DNA of 64,000 bases from [Clostridium] scindens (GCF_019597925.1 NZ_CP080442.1:165001-229000), one strand, 5' to 3'. Shown: positions 28,211 through 37,372, numbered from the stretch's first letter. Numbers and translations: made by a program. Notes: generated from the sequence alone by a model not told the origin.

Positions 28211-28696
28211 ATGGGAATTGGAACAAGCATGAAAGAAACTTCCCTGCATTATTACAGGGATCCTTTGGTAGAAGCCGTATCGGAAGACCCGGAAGTCAAT
28301 CTGAGGGGCATCATCATTGTGGGATCGCCGGATAAGAATGAGGATAAATATCTGTCAGCGGAGCGGGTCGGGGTCAGCCTGGAATGCATGAGGGCGGACG
28401 GAGCCATTTTCTCCTGCAATGGGATTGGCAATAATCACGTTGATTATGCCCATGCCATTGAAGCGGCAGAAGTAAGGGATGTGCCAGTGGTGGCTCTTAG
28501 CATGTGTCCGGCGAAGGACTTCGTGGTGCAGAATGATCATCTGGATGGCGTGCTGTCCTACTATAAGACGATCGACAAGATGGGGCAGGCCGGGGATGAG
28601 ACGACGGTACTTGCCGAGAATACGGTAAATAAGCTGGATGCCAGAAAGGCGCTGGCAATGCTGAAATTAAAAATGAGAAAGAAAGAACAGAGGTAG
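28211..28696 (+). CDS. prdE: PrdE-like protein (proline reductase cluster, C-terminal half homologue)
   Basis: A 161-residue protein beginning MGIGTSMKETSLHYYRDPLV. It contains GAIFSCNGIGNNHVDYAHAI followed by VRDVPVVALSMCP, a block seen in the C-terminal part of PrdA/GrdE-type subunits and in PrdE. A Cys (SCNG) is in a conserved place, but there is no TGA codon in frame, so it is not read as a selenoprotein. The 30-bp gap from prdD and shared strand make them one operon. It is expected to associate with the PrdD-like protein. Role without PrdA/PrdB is unknown. Confidence 0.72.
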   Translation: MGIGTSMKETSLHYYRDPLVEAVSEDPEVNLRGIIIVGSPDKNEDKYLSAERVGVSLECMRADGAIFSCNGIGNNHVDYAHAIEAAEVRDVPVVALSMCPAKDFVVQNDHLDGVLSYYKTIDKMGQAGDETTVLAENTVNKLDARKALAMLKLKMRKKEQR

Positions 28697-28701
28697 GAAA
28701 A

Positions 28702-29331
28702 ATGGAGATTGAAAAGATGTCATGTATTGACTGTGCAGTAAAGAATTGTGATAAGGAAGATAAGGCGTTTCCAGAATTCTGCGTGACCACGCATCTGAAC
28801 CAGGAAGTATTGCAGGATGCGCTGGAGTGCTATCGGGAAGAAGAGAATCATGCGACGATGGTAGCAGCGGCGGAAGTGGAATACGAGCATTACTGCCAGT
28901 ACACAAGAGTACAGGAGATCATGGCTTTTGCTGAAAAGATCGGGGCGAAGAAGATTGGTATCGCCACCTGTGTCGGCTTGCTGTCAGAGAGCCGTACTTT
29001 AGCAAGAATATTCAGGAATCATGGATTTGAAGTGTATGGTGTTGCCTGCAAAGTGGGCGTCGTGCCAAAGGTTGACATCGGAATACCAGAGAAATGTACC
29101 GGGATCGGGAAGAACATGTGCAATCCGATTCTTCAGGCCAAGCTTCTCAATGAGCAGAAAACGGACTTGAACGTAGTGGTTGGCCTGTGCGTAGGACATG
29201 ACAGCCTGTTCTATAAATATTCGGACGCGATCGTGACTACAGCGGTGACAAAAGACAGAGTGCTGGGGCATAACCCGGTGGCTGCGCTTTACACGGCGGA
29301 TAGTTATTACAAAGAGAAATTAAATAAATAA
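28702..29331 (+). CDS. DUF1847 Cys-rich protein
   Basis: A 209-residue cytoplasmic protein of the DUF1847 family. The N terminus is Cys-rich (MSCIDCAVKNCDKED then FCVTTH), followed by EVEYEHYCQYTRVQEIMAFA and IGIATCVGLLSESRTLARIF. Further cysteines occur in YGVACKVG, EKCTG, KNMCNPI and VVGLCVGHD. This spacing suggests metal or iron-sulfur binding. It lies 5 bp after the PrdE-like gene and is co-transcribed with it. Function is not known; the link to reductase-type genes hints at redox or metal handling. Confidence 0.82.
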   Translation: MEIEKMSCIDCAVKNCDKEDKAFPEFCVTTHLNQEVLQDALECYREEENHATMVAAAEVEYEHYCQYTRVQEIMAFAEKIGAKKIGIATCVGLLSESRTLARIFRNHGFEVYGVACKVGVVPKVDIGIPEKCTGIGKNMCNPILQAKLLNEQKTDLNVVVGLCVGHDSLFYKYSDAIVTTAVTKDRVLGHNPVAALYTADSYYKEKLNK

Positions 29332-29398
29332 AAACTGGACAGAATAGAAGCAGACAGCCTTAAAAGGTCAGCTTGACAGGAGAGGATATAAGAATCAG

Positions 29399-31465
29399 AT
29401 GGACAGACAGTATGATGGCGCGCTGTTTTTAGCGGACGTGACAGAAAAAATAAAAACCAGGCTTGAAGAAATCGACCGGTCTCTTGCAGAAGGCCAGCAG
29501 GAGATTGAAAACATGCACGAGTATTACTGGGAGAATTATACGGAGATGGACCAGTATGGCTATGAGGATTACGATAATCAGCAGGCGCTGCTGCATCAGG
29601 TGAATGCCAATCAGGAAAAATGGATGCAGAAGCACAGGTATGAGAAGATGATCGCTTCCCCATTCTTCGGGAGAGTAGACTTTATCTGCGAGGGAGAGAT
29701 GGAGCCATACTATATCGGTATCGGAAACTTTGCGCCGCATCTGGGGATGAGGCCTATGGTGTACGACTGGCGGGCCCCGGTCAGCGGCCTGTTCTACGAT
29801 TATGACAGCGGCCCGGCCTTCTACGAGGCCCCGGCTGGCCGGATAGAAGGGGAGATCCGTGCTAAGTGGCAGTACAAGATTAAGAACGAAAGACTCATCT
29901 ATGCCTTTGAGAGCGATACGAAGATCGATGATGAGATTCTAAAGGAAGAACTGGGAAAGAACGGCGATGTCAGGCTTAAAAATATCGTGCGTACCATACA
30001 GAAGGAGCAGAATGCCATTATCCGCAACACCAAGGATAAGATCCTGGCAATCCAGGGAGCAGCGGGGAGCGGCAAGACGAGCGTCGCCCTGCACCGCATC
30101 GCGTACCTTCTTTACCATGACCGTAAGAACCTGAAGTCTTCCAACATACTGATCCTGTCGCCCAACAGCGTCTTTGCCGACTATATTTCCCATATTCTTC
30201 CGGAACTGGGGGAGGAGAACATCCGGGAAATGAGTTTTGACCTGTTTGCCTATCGGGAACTGAAGGATACGGCAGCGGACTGCGAGGACAGATACCATCA
30301 GCTGGAACGCTTGATGCGATGTTCGGATGCCAGGAGCGCAGAACGATACCACGAGAAGCAGTCGGAGGCATTCATCGGGCAGACGGAGGGCTTCCTTGCT
30401 TCGTTGGAAGATGCACTTCTGGATTTTAAGGATGTGGAATTCCGGGAAATGAAATTGACCGAGGAGGAATTGATCCGTCTGTTCTACTTCAAGTTTAAAG
30501 AGACGCCGCTTCTTGCAAGGATGGATGCGGTAATGGAGTATTTCATTGACGCATACGAGACCTTGCATGGCAGGTCCCTTTCTGACGAGGAGAGGGAACG
30601 GCTTCAAGGTAAGTTTGATCAGATGTATGTGACAAAGGATATCTATGAGATCTACAATATGCTTATGGAAGAATGCGGGTATCCGAAACTTCCCAAGGCC
30701 TCATATGAGAAGCGCCTGATCGAGTATGAGGATGTGTTTCCCATGCTCTATCTTAAGTACAGGCTGAAGGGAACGAAAGCCCATAAGCATATCAAGCATC
30801 TGGTCATAGATGAGATGCAGGATTATTCGTATCTTCAGTATGTCATCCTTCAGAATCTGTTCTCCTGCAGGATGACGATCCTGGGAGACCGGGCGCAGAC
30901 GCTGGATGAAAAGCCCCATGACGTGCTTGCCTTCCTGCCCCGGATATTCGGAAAGGGAATCCGTAAGATCGTGATGGATAAGAGTTACCGCAATACGGTA
31001 GAAATTGCAGACTATGCAGCACGGATCAGCGGCATCGAAGGAACGGAACTTCTGAACCGGCATGGGAAGCCAGTAGAAGAACAGACATTTTCCAAAGCGG
31101 AAGAGATGCTGGATGCAATCTGCGAGAATCTGAACTTGGGAGAGAATGAGGAAAATAGCGCCAACGCTGCGAGGAGCAGCGAGGGATACGAGACGGCAGC
31201 AGTTCTTACAATGACGGAAGGGGAAGCCATTGCTATCTATCGGCTCCTTAAGAACAGAGGCATTGAGGCATCCTATGTTGACCGGGATAGCAGTTTATTT
31301 AAGAAGGGACTGACGGTTACGACCTTCTATCTCGCGAAAGGACTGGAGTTTGACCAGGTATTTGAGATTCAGGGGGACAAAGAGAATCCACTTCTTGGGC
31401 AGGCCGCCTATATCTGTGCCACCAGAGCCCTTCATGAATTATATGTATATTGCCTGGAGGGGTAA
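29399..31465 (+). CDS. helD: HelD-like RNA polymerase recycling factor (UvrD/Rep-like ATPase)
   Basis: A 688-residue superfamily 1 helicase-like ATPase. HelD proteins pull stalled RNA polymerase off nucleic acid using ATP. An N-terminal coiled coil (residues about 10-75, with LEEIDRSLAEGQQEIENMHE) is followed by DWRAPVSGLFYDYD, a HelD signature. Walker A is IQGAAGSGKTSVALHRIAYL (about residue 219). DEMQDYSYLQY and TTFYLAKGLEFDQVF are helicase motifs II and V, and ICATRALHELYVY is motif VI. It is somewhat shorter than B. subtilis HelD (774). It has its own start after AGGAGAGG and a shared terminator. Confidence 0.88.
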   Translation: MDRQYDGALFLADVTEKIKTRLEEIDRSLAEGQQEIENMHEYYWENYTEMDQYGYEDYDNQQALLHQVNANQEKWMQKHRYEKMIASPFFGRVDFICEGEMEPYYIGIGNFAPHLGMRPMVYDWRAPVSGLFYDYDSGPAFYEAPAGRIEGEIRAKWQYKIKNERLIYAFESDTKIDDEILKEELGKNGDVRLKNIVRTIQKEQNAIIRNTKDKILAIQGAAGSGKTSVALHRIAYLLYHDRKNLKSSNILILSPNSVFADYISHILPELGEENIREMSFDLFAYRELKDTAADCEDRYHQLERLMRCSDARSAERYHEKQSEAFIGQTEGFLASLEDALLDFKDVEFREMKLTEEELIRLFYFKFKETPLLARMDAVMEYFIDAYETLHGRSLSDEERERLQGKFDQMYVTKDIYEIYNMLMEECGYPKLPKASYEKRLIEYEDVFPMLYLKYRLKGTKAHKHIKHLVIDEMQDYSYLQYVILQNLFSCRMTILGDRAQTLDEKPHDVLAFLPRIFGKGIRKIVMDKSYRNTVEIADYAARISGIEGTELLNRHGKPVEEQTFSKAEEMLDAICENLNLGENEENSANAARSSEGYETAAVLTMTEGEAIAIYRLLKNRGIEASYVDRDSSLFKKGLTVTTFYLAKGLEFDQVFEIQGDKENPLLGQAAYICATRALHELYVYCLEG

Positions 31466-31471
31466 GAAAAG

Positions 31472-31505
31472 CAGGCACGGAATGGGAGAGGCCATTCCGT
31501 GCCTG
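31472..31505. terminator. Bidirectional hairpin terminator between helD and topB
   Basis: The perfect arms CAGGCACGGAATGG / CCATTCCGTGCCTG enclose a GAGAGG loop. The flanks are A/T-rich (AAGAAAAG on one side, AATTATGG on the other). It sits between the converging helD and topB genes. Confidence 0.7.
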
Positions 31506-31528
31506 AATTATGGATATGCATTTGCAAT

Positions 31529-33739
31529 CTATGTGTCAATCTTGATATTCGCCAGCGCGTTTGCAAAAGCATTATTGATTGGTTCTTCCTTCTGCTTCTT
31601 CAGATAGTTCTGGACATCTTTTTTGGAAACTCCGGCGCCTTCTTTTTCTCTTCGCTTCTTGAAAGCGGAGAGTTTTTCTTTGTATCCGCAGGCGCAGACA
31701 AAGGTCTCTTCTTCGCCTTTTTTGATAATCTCCATCTTCTTGTGGCAGTTTGGGCAGCGGGCATTGCTCAGCCGGGCAATGGTCTCCCGGTAGCCGCATT
31801 CCCGGTCCTGGCATACCAGGAGGCGCGCGTTCTTTCCATTGACCGCCAGCATCCGCTTGCCGCATCTTGGACACTTGGTATTGGTCAGATTATCATGGCG
31901 GAAGGTACCGTCCGCTGTCTTGATCTCCTGGATAAGTTCCTTGGTGTAATCCTGTATCTCGGCAAGGAACTGGGCATCTTTGTGGGCGCCTTTGGCAATG
32001 TTGGAAAGTTCCAGTTCCCACTTGGCCGTAAGTTCCGGCTTCTTTAAGTCCTCGGGAACTAGTTCCAGAAGCTGCTTTCCTTTGGAAGTGATGAGAATCT
32101 CATTTCCTTTTTTCTCTATCAGGAAGGAGTGGAATAGTTTTTCTATAATATCCGCCCTTGTGGCCACGGTTCCAAGCCCTCCGGTCTCGCCAAGCATCTT
32201 GCGCGCCTTTGCGTCCCGGGACTCCATGTATTTGACCGGATTCTCCATAGCAGTCAGCAGGGTCGCCTCGGTAAACCTTGCAGGCGGTTTTGTCTTCCCT
32301 GTCGTCAGGGAAATCTGGCTGATGGATAGTTGCTCTCCTTTCTTAAGGAGCGGCAGGGGCTGTTCGCAGGACTGCCAGGAGGCATCGTCTTCTTCCGGAT
32401 CATCCAGGAAAGAACTGTCAGCTGCGCTGGAGGAATCATAGATAGCCTTCCAGCCAGGAGATCGGATGACCTTTCCTTTGGCAGTAAAGGCCTGGCCGCA
32501 GGCGGAGGCCTTCAAAGTAGTCTGCTCATATTCGAAGGCCGGATAGAGGACGCTGATAAATCTCCGTATCACCAGATCATAGATCTTGCGCTCATCGTTG
32601 CTCATATGCTCCAGCTGGACATATTCTTCCGTCGGGATGATGGCATGGTGGTCGCTGACCTTCGCGTCATCTACGAACGCCTTGCTGGTCTTTATAGGCG
32701 CTTTTAAAAGCGAAGGTATGAACTTCTTGTAAGGTCCGATATTGCATGCTTTCAGGCGCTCCTTGATGGTTGGAACGATGTCGGAGCCAATGTAGCGGGA
32801 GTCCGTTCTGGGATAAGTCAGGACCTTATGCTGCTCATAGAGGCGCTGCATGATATTCAGGGTCTCTTTGGCGGAGAAGCCAAAACGCCGGTTGGCATCC
32901 CGCTGTAGTTCCGTTAAGTCGTATAAGCCCGGAGAAAACGTTTTCTTGGCGGACTTCTGGACATCCGTTATCTGCAGAGCCTGACCCTTGAGGCTGGATT
33001 CCAGATCCGTGATGAAAGAACGCTGAAACGAGCGCAGGCTTCCATTTTTTTCATTCTGCCAGGACCATTTTACATTGCCGGCGACGCAGGAAAGGCCATA
33101 GTATTCTTCCGGCTTGAAGGTACGGATCTCTTCTTCCCGGCGGGCAATGATTGCCAGGGTAGGCGTCTGTACCCGTCCGCAGGAGAACTGGGCATTATAC
33201 TTGCAGGTCAGCGCCCGGGTGGCGTTGATGCCCACCAGCCAGTCGGCCTCAGCGCGGCTTTTTGCTGCGTAATACAGATTATTGTATTGGCGCCCGTCTT
33301 TTAAACTTAAGAATCCTTCCCGGATAGCCTTATCCGTAACGGATGAGATCCACAGCCTTTTGATCGGCTTATGGCAGCCGGACTTGTCAAGGATCCAGCG
33401 GGCGACCAGTTCGCCTTCCCGCCCGGCATCTGTGGCAATGATAATGTCCGATACATCCTTGCGGAAGAGTTGGGTCTTGACATTGTGATACTGCTTGGAG
33501 GTCTGCTTGATGACCACCAGCTCCCATTTTTCCGGAAGCATGGGGAGGTAGGACATATTCCATTCTTTGAACTTTTTGTCATATTCCTCCGGGTCAGCCA
33601 AGGTTACGAGATGCCCCAGGGCCCAGGTCACGATATATTTGCTGCCCTCGATGGCACCCGGCAGGTTCTTGTGACAGTCCAGAACCCGGGCAATGTCGCG
33701 GGCTACAGAAGGCTTTTCAGCCAGTACGAGTGATTTCAT
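31529..33739 (-). CDS. topB: DNA topoisomerase III (type IA)
   Basis: A 736-residue type IA topoisomerase that relaxes and decatenates DNA by single-strand passage. The TOPRIM domain begins SLVLAEKPSVARDIARVLD and holds IIATDAGREGELVARWILD with the acidic residues that bind Mg. The catalytic tyrosine is in KVLTYPRTDSRYIGSD (about residue 313). GYxCGRVQTP-like motif is FSCGRVQTPTLAIIA. The C terminus carries two zinc-finger-like pairs: TKCPRCGKRM...VCQDRECGY and ARCPNCHKKM...VCACGYKEK. The ATG is preceded by GGAGAC on the minus strand. It is monocistronic. Confidence 0.93.
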   Translation of the reverse strand: MKSLVLAEKPSVARDIARVLDCHKNLPGAIEGSKYIVTWALGHLVTLADPEEYDKKFKEWNMSYLPMLPEKWELVVIKQTSKQYHNVKTQLFRKDVSDIIIATDAGREGELVARWILDKSGCHKPIKRLWISSVTDKAIREGFLSLKDGRQYNNLYYAAKSRAEADWLVGINATRALTCKYNAQFSCGRVQTPTLAIIARREEEIRTFKPEEYYGLSCVAGNVKWSWQNEKNGSLRSFQRSFITDLESSLKGQALQITDVQKSAKKTFSPGLYDLTELQRDANRRFGFSAKETLNIMQRLYEQHKVLTYPRTDSRYIGSDIVPTIKERLKACNIGPYKKFIPSLLKAPIKTSKAFVDDAKVSDHHAIIPTEEYVQLEHMSNDERKIYDLVIRRFISVLYPAFEYEQTTLKASACGQAFTAKGKVIRSPGWKAIYDSSSAADSSFLDDPEEDDASWQSCEQPLPLLKKGEQLSISQISLTTGKTKPPARFTEATLLTAMENPVKYMESRDAKARKMLGETGGLGTVATRADIIEKLFHSFLIEKKGNEILITSKGKQLLELVPEDLKKPELTAKWELELSNIAKGAHKDAQFLAEIQDYTKELIQEIKTADGTFRHDNLTNTKCPRCGKRMLAVNGKNARLLVCQDRECGYRETIARLSNARCPNCHKKMEIIKKGEEETFVCACGYKEKLSAFKKRREKEGAGVSKKDVQNYLKKQKEEPINNAFANALANIKIDT

Positions 33740-33781
33740 ATATGATAGTCTCCTTTGATATTCGGTTGAATGTACCTATTC

Positions 33782-33810
33782 AACATAGCGGATTTAAGCC
33801 AGTTTGTCAA
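33782..33810 (-). promoter_or_regulatory. topB promoter
   Basis: On the minus strand TTGACA (33810-33805) and TATGTT (33787-33782) are separated by 17 bp, about 45 bp before the topB ATG. Confidence 0.65.
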
Positions 33811-33883
33811 CGGATAGCCCATATAAGCCGAATATCCTGTCAGATAATTTTTACATTTTATTGGAGAAAAATAAAAAAAGGAG

Positions 33884-33912
33884 TTGCAAATTCTAGCGGA
33901 TTATGATAACAT
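33884..33912 (+). promoter_or_regulatory. Probable promoter of the tRNA-Glu/tRNA-Cys unit
   Basis: TTGCAA (33884-33889) and TAACAT (33907-33912) are separated by 17 bp, about 35 bp before tRNA-Glu. Confidence 0.55.
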
Positions 33913-33946
33913 ATATCTCGGTCACGCTTAAGGATAAGCAAGATAT

Positions 33947-34018
33947 GGCTCCGTGGTCAAGCGGTTAAGACATCGCCCTTTCACGGCGGTAACACGGGTT
34001 CGATTCCCGTCGGAGTCA
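33947..34018 (+). tRNA. tRNA-Glu (anticodon TTC)
   Basis: The acceptor GGCTCCG pairs with CGGAGTC (one G-T). The anticodon loop is CTTTCAC with a TCGCC/GGCGG stem, and the T arm contains GGGTTCGATTCCC. No CCA is encoded. Confidence 0.95.
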
Positions 34019-34047
34019 TTTGCGCGAAAGCGCTTTATATATAGAAT

Positions 34048-34118
34048 GGCGCCATAGCCAAGCGGTAAGGCAAAGGTCTGCAACACCTCTATCACCAGTT
34101 CGATTCTGGTTGGCGCCT
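34048..34118 (+). tRNA. tRNA-Cys (anticodon GCA)
   Basis: The acceptor GGCGCCA pairs with TGGCGCC. The anticodon loop is CTGCAAC, and the T arm contains CCAGTTCGATTCTGG. It follows tRNA-Glu by 29 bp and is probably on the same transcript. Confidence 0.95.
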
Positions 34119-34164
34119 TTTTGATAAGACGAAAATTAATATCTAACAAACTTAAAAAAGAGCC

Positions 34165-34212
34165 GGCAACGAGATGCATGATTAAATGACATCGCGTTGC
34201 CAGTTTTTTTTC
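34165..34212. terminator. Bidirectional terminator between tRNA-Cys and the oxidoreductase gene
   Basis: GGCAACGAGATG pairs with CATCGCGTTGCC with one mismatch, and a run of eight T follows on +. On - the stem is followed by CTCTTTTTT, so it can also end the Gfo/Idh/MocA transcript. Confidence 0.75.
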
Positions 34213-34247
34213 TAAAAATAGTACGTCCTTTCATCCTGGCGCTCTAT

Positions 34248-35423
34248 TTAAAGTTCAATTCTTCTGCCTTTCTCGGCGGAAAGATATGCGGCATACATAA
34301 TCTTTGTTGTCTCCAGCGCGATATCGATTCCTGATTCAGGCTCTCTGTTATAGGCCACATCCTCAGCAAACGCCTGTAATTCCGCTGTGTAGCCTCTTAA
34401 TGTCTCCTCCGCCACAAACACATTGTTCCAGCCGGTTTTACACTTCAGATTCTCGGAGATATAGACGTCATCCAGTCCCTCATCGTCCATAAAGAAACTT
34501 CTCATGTTATTTGGAGGCGTCATGAGGCACTCGAGAACTCCGTCATTTGTGATGAGATTAATATGATTCTGAATTCCCCCCATATAGTGTTCGGAACTTA
34601 GTATAACTGCTTTTGTGCCGTCGGAGAAGGTAAGCGTGATATGTCCGAAATCTTCCACATCATTAAATTTACTCAGGATATGCTTCTTATCTTCTTCCGG
34701 GAAATCGGCTACAATTCTTCCAGTATCCGCGACGACGCTTACTGGCTTGATCTTATAGCCGCGTATCTCGGACTCCACCTGTTTCAGATACAGCACGCCA
34801 GCAATCGGGTGAGAGCCAAGACGCATGATGCTGCCGCCTCCTACGAGACTCCAGTCTTTGGACAGCGGCGAGGTAGATCCGTGAACGCTGCATTCTGCGT
34901 TCATATAGATCACGCGGCTTTTTTTCTTTCTCAGAATTTCCGCTGCCTTTACAATGGCAGGGGAATAAATATAGTTTTCCGCATACATAAAGAGTTTGTC
35001 GCTGTTTCCTATTTTCTCTTTTGCCTCCTTGAGGTCTTTTAAAATTCTTTCATACATTTTCGCTTTTGAAACTTTGTCCCCCACCGGCTTCTCATCCGTC
35101 TCATCTCCAAAATACCCGGTCAGAGGCTTGTCGCAGATAACATGCTTGCCTGCCTCCATTGCCTTATAGGCAAAAGGCAGATGGAGAAACGGGGGAAGCG
35201 TAATGTCAATAATATCCACTTCCGGGTCGGAAAGTACTTTCTCGTAATCCGCCGTTGCATATTCATAATTCCACTTCTCCTTCAATGATTCCGCGCGCTC
35301 GATCTGGCTGTCAACCGCGGCTTTCAGCTTGATATCCAGATAATTAACCTTTACCCATGCGTTTGAATGAAAATTTCCGGCAAATCCGCATCCGATTACC
35401 GCCACACCAATTGATTTCATCAT
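34248..35423 (-). CDS. Gfo/Idh/MocA-family NAD(P)-dependent oxidoreductase
   Basis: A 391-residue cytoplasmic dehydrogenase. The Rossmann motif is GVAVIGCGFAGNFHSNAWVK, the central family motif is AGKHVICDKPLTG, in which Lys is catalytic, and the (alpha/beta) C-terminal half has GGGSIMRLGSHPIAGVLYL, with the conserved His of GSHPIAG. Two ATG codons stand in a row after GGAGGACAAT. Substrates of the family are sugars, inositols or their derivatives; none is fixed here. Its promoter region is cut by the insertion sequence that separates it from the LysR gene at 37443, so it may now be out of its original control. Confidence 0.87.
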   Translation of the reverse strand: MMKSIGVAVIGCGFAGNFHSNAWVKVNYLDIKLKAAVDSQIERAESLKEKWNYEYATADYEKVLSDPEVDIIDITLPPFLHLPFAYKAMEAGKHVICDKPLTGYFGDETDEKPVGDKVSKAKMYERILKDLKEAKEKIGNSDKLFMYAENYIYSPAIVKAAEILRKKKSRVIYMNAECSVHGSTSPLSKDWSLVGGGSIMRLGSHPIAGVLYLKQVESEIRGYKIKPVSVVADTGRIVADFPEEDKKHILSKFNDVEDFGHITLTFSDGTKAVILSSEHYMGGIQNHINLITNDGVLECLMTPPNNMRSFFMDDEGLDDVYISENLKCKTGWNNVFVAEETLRGYTAELQAFAEDVAYNREPESGIDIALETTKIMYAAYLSAEKGRRIEL

Positions 35424-35489
35424 ATTGTCCTCCGTTTTTTATTTTCAGGTTCTTCACATCTGAGATAAGTATAAAATTAACGAAGTGCA

Positions 35490-35499
35490 TATACAATTT
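35490..35499. repeat. Left target-site duplication of the IS element
   Basis: TATACAATTT here is identical to 37373-37382 on the other side of the element. One of the ten bases may be a chance match, because the ISLre2 family commonly makes 9-bp repeats. Confidence 0.82.
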
Positions 35500-35612
35500 G
35501 CTAGCGTAAAATTTTACTCGGAAAAATGAAATAGAAATTAAAAGAGGACACCACTTTGTGATAAAGTATTTAGGCCGACAAGCAAAAATACACACAAAGG
35601 GAGGTGTCCTCT

Positions 35613-37079
35613 ATGATTAAAAGTATAAAATATTTTGAGGAAGAATGCATTAAAAAATTTGAAAAACTTGTAGATGATTTTATGAAAGAGCCAACAAAGA
35701 TAGCAGAGTATGTTCTTGGCGTAACAGATGAATTACACAAGCTTGGTCTGGAAATGATTAAAGAATCGCTGGAGTCTATGGATCAAATGCTTCAGGAAAG
35801 TCCCATTCGTAAGAAAAACTGGGTTGTAGAAGCTCATGATACAAAGCAACTCACAACGTCTCTCGGAGATGTGCAGTTTGCTAAAACATTATTTAAAAAT
35901 CGGGAGACAGGAAAAAGTGAATATCTGCTAGATAAGATAATCGGACTCGAACCAAAGGAAAGAATGACTGAAGATGCAGAGGCAAAACTGCTAGAGGAGG
36001 CTGTGCAAACCTCATATCGTCGTGGAGGGGAAGCTGCCAGTTTAACTACTGATGTAACAAAACAGACTGTGAAAAACAAAATCCATGAATTGAAATTTCC
36101 TAAAAATGCAGAGAAACCAAAAATAAAGAAGGTGGTCGATTATCTATATATTGATGCTGATGAAGACCATGTATCCCTGCAATTTCGCGAACATAAGGGC
36201 GATTTGATAAGGAACGATAATAATCAGAAAAACAACTGCTTAATTACAAAGTTAATCTACGTGTATGAAGGAACTGAAAGAGAAGCTCCTAAGAGTCACA
36301 GGTACCGGTTGGTAAATCCTTACTATTTCTGTGGTGTAAACACTGGCGAGGAAAATCACAGATTCTGGGACGAAGTGTATGAATATTTAGACAGCCATTA
36401 TGACTTAAGCAAAGTAAAGAAAATATATGTAAACTCAGATGGCGGGGCTTGGATAATGGCAGGTATTAAGCGAATTGAAGGAGCAATTCACGTACTGGAT
36501 GGATTTCATCTGGAAACATATTTAACGAAACTCACAAGCCACATGAAAGATACAAAGGATGATGCAAAACAGGAACTGAGAGACTGTATACGAAGTCAAA
36601 CAAAAGCAGACTTTATAAAATTGGTTGATAGGTTAGAAGAATACCCGAATGCAGGGCTAGAGCGAATGGAAAAAGCCAGAGAATATATACTGTGTAACTG
36701 GAGTGCCGCAAAGCGCAGATTAAAACATAAAGATGGTGTAAAAGGGAGTAGTACGGAAGGTCATGTAAGTCATGTTCTTTCAAGTCGAATGAGTTCACGC
36801 CCATTAGGCTGGAGTGTTATTGGTGCAACAAACATGGCTAGACTCAGGGCTTATTATTACAATGGTGGAGATATGCTGGAACTTGTACGTTTTCAGGAAA
36901 AAGAGATTCCGAAAGCTGCTGGAGCAGAAGAATATAATCTTCTAAGCAGTGCCCAGATAATATCATCAGAGAGAGACCGCCATGGCGAACTAGGAAAATA
37001 TGCGGAAACAATTAGTCACAGTATATCATTACAAAGCAAAAAGAAAATGTATTTCAACAGTCATATCTGGGGCTTATAA
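35613..37079 (+). CDS. ISLre2-family transposase
   Basis: A 488-residue transposase of the ISLre2 (UPF0236) family, uninterrupted. Recognisable segments are VVEAHDTKQLTTSLGDVQFA, LYIDADEDHVSLQF, KIYVNSDGGAWIMAGIKRI with VLDGFHLETYL, and the C-terminal HVLSSRMSSRPLGWSVIGAT. The D, D and E/D residues of a DDE-like catalytic core are candidates within YIDADED, VNSDGG and the LDGFH region. The in-frame GTG at 35604 lies inside the ribosome site GGGAGGTG, so the ATG at 35613 is preferred. Codon use is AT-richer than neighbouring genes. Confidence 0.9.
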   Translation: MIKSIKYFEEECIKKFEKLVDDFMKEPTKIAEYVLGVTDELHKLGLEMIKESLESMDQMLQESPIRKKNWVVEAHDTKQLTTSLGDVQFAKTLFKNRETGKSEYLLDKIIGLEPKERMTEDAEAKLLEEAVQTSYRRGGEAASLTTDVTKQTVKNKIHELKFPKNAEKPKIKKVVDYLYIDADEDHVSLQFREHKGDLIRNDNNQKNNCLITKLIYVYEGTEREAPKSHRYRLVNPYYFCGVNTGEENHRFWDEVYEYLDSHYDLSKVKKIYVNSDGGAWIMAGIKRIEGAIHVLDGFHLETYLTKLTSHMKDTKDDAKQELRDCIRSQTKADFIKLVDRLEEYPNAGLERMEKAREYILCNWSAAKRRLKHKDGVKGSSTEGHVSHVLSSRMSSRPLGWSVIGATNMARLRAYYYNGGDMLELVRFQEKEIPKAAGAEEYNLLSSAQIISSERDRHGELGKYAETISHSISLQSKKKMYFNSHIWGL

Positions 37080-37103
37080 GAAGCACATGAAATGTGAGAA
37101 AGA

Positions 37104-37232
37104 GGCTTATTCCTCCTGATTACAAATAGACCGAAGTATTTCCAGTTGTCAATACCATAGCCGCAATGCGGTGCGAAGCAGCATTGACAACTGGAAACCT
37201 TCGGTCAAAAGAACACCCAAGAGGAATAAGCC
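37104..37232. repeat. Long inverted repeat with nested hairpin inside the IS
   Basis: Arms of about 50 bp, 37104-37153 and 37183-37232, begin and end with GGCTTATTCCTC / GAGGAATAAGCC and close with a perfect 15-bp stem TTTCCAGTTGTCAAT / ATTGACAACTGGAAA. The loop holds a small palindrome CCGCAATGCGG. It lies after the transposase gene and before the right end. It could be a transcript-end structure, a nested small element or a structured RNA. Confidence 0.7.
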
Positions 37233-37372
37233 ATAGGGTGCCCGCTTAAAATCGGGCTTGCTTGTGATACGCAAAAATAGTATAGTTAAACCACAAGTCA
37301 TTGCCTGATACTTTATCAGAGCATCGTGGGTGGACTCTACACCAATTTTTCCGAAGATAAATTTACGCAGCC

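Larger units (their letters stand above)
35500..37372 (+). mobile_element. ISLre2-family insertion sequence, intact
   Basis: The element is about 1.87 kb. Its ends are imperfect inverted repeats: GCTAGCGTAAAATTTTACTC on the left against GGCTGCGTAAATTTATCTTC (reverse complement of the right), both leading into CGGAAAAAT. A second inner pair follows: GAGGACACCAC...TGATAAAGTAT on the left (35544) against GAGTCCACCCAC...TGATAAAGTAT on the right (ending 37337). It is flanked by a 10-bp direct repeat, contains one full transposase gene and has lower GC than its neighbours, so it looks recent. It sits in the intergenic region between a LysR gene and the divergent oxidoreductase gene. Confidence 0.85.

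Noticed and set aside
28211..28696. PrdE-like gene as a selenoprotein
   Set aside because: No in-frame TGA is present and the conserved block has Cys or ordinary residues, so selenocysteine is not needed.
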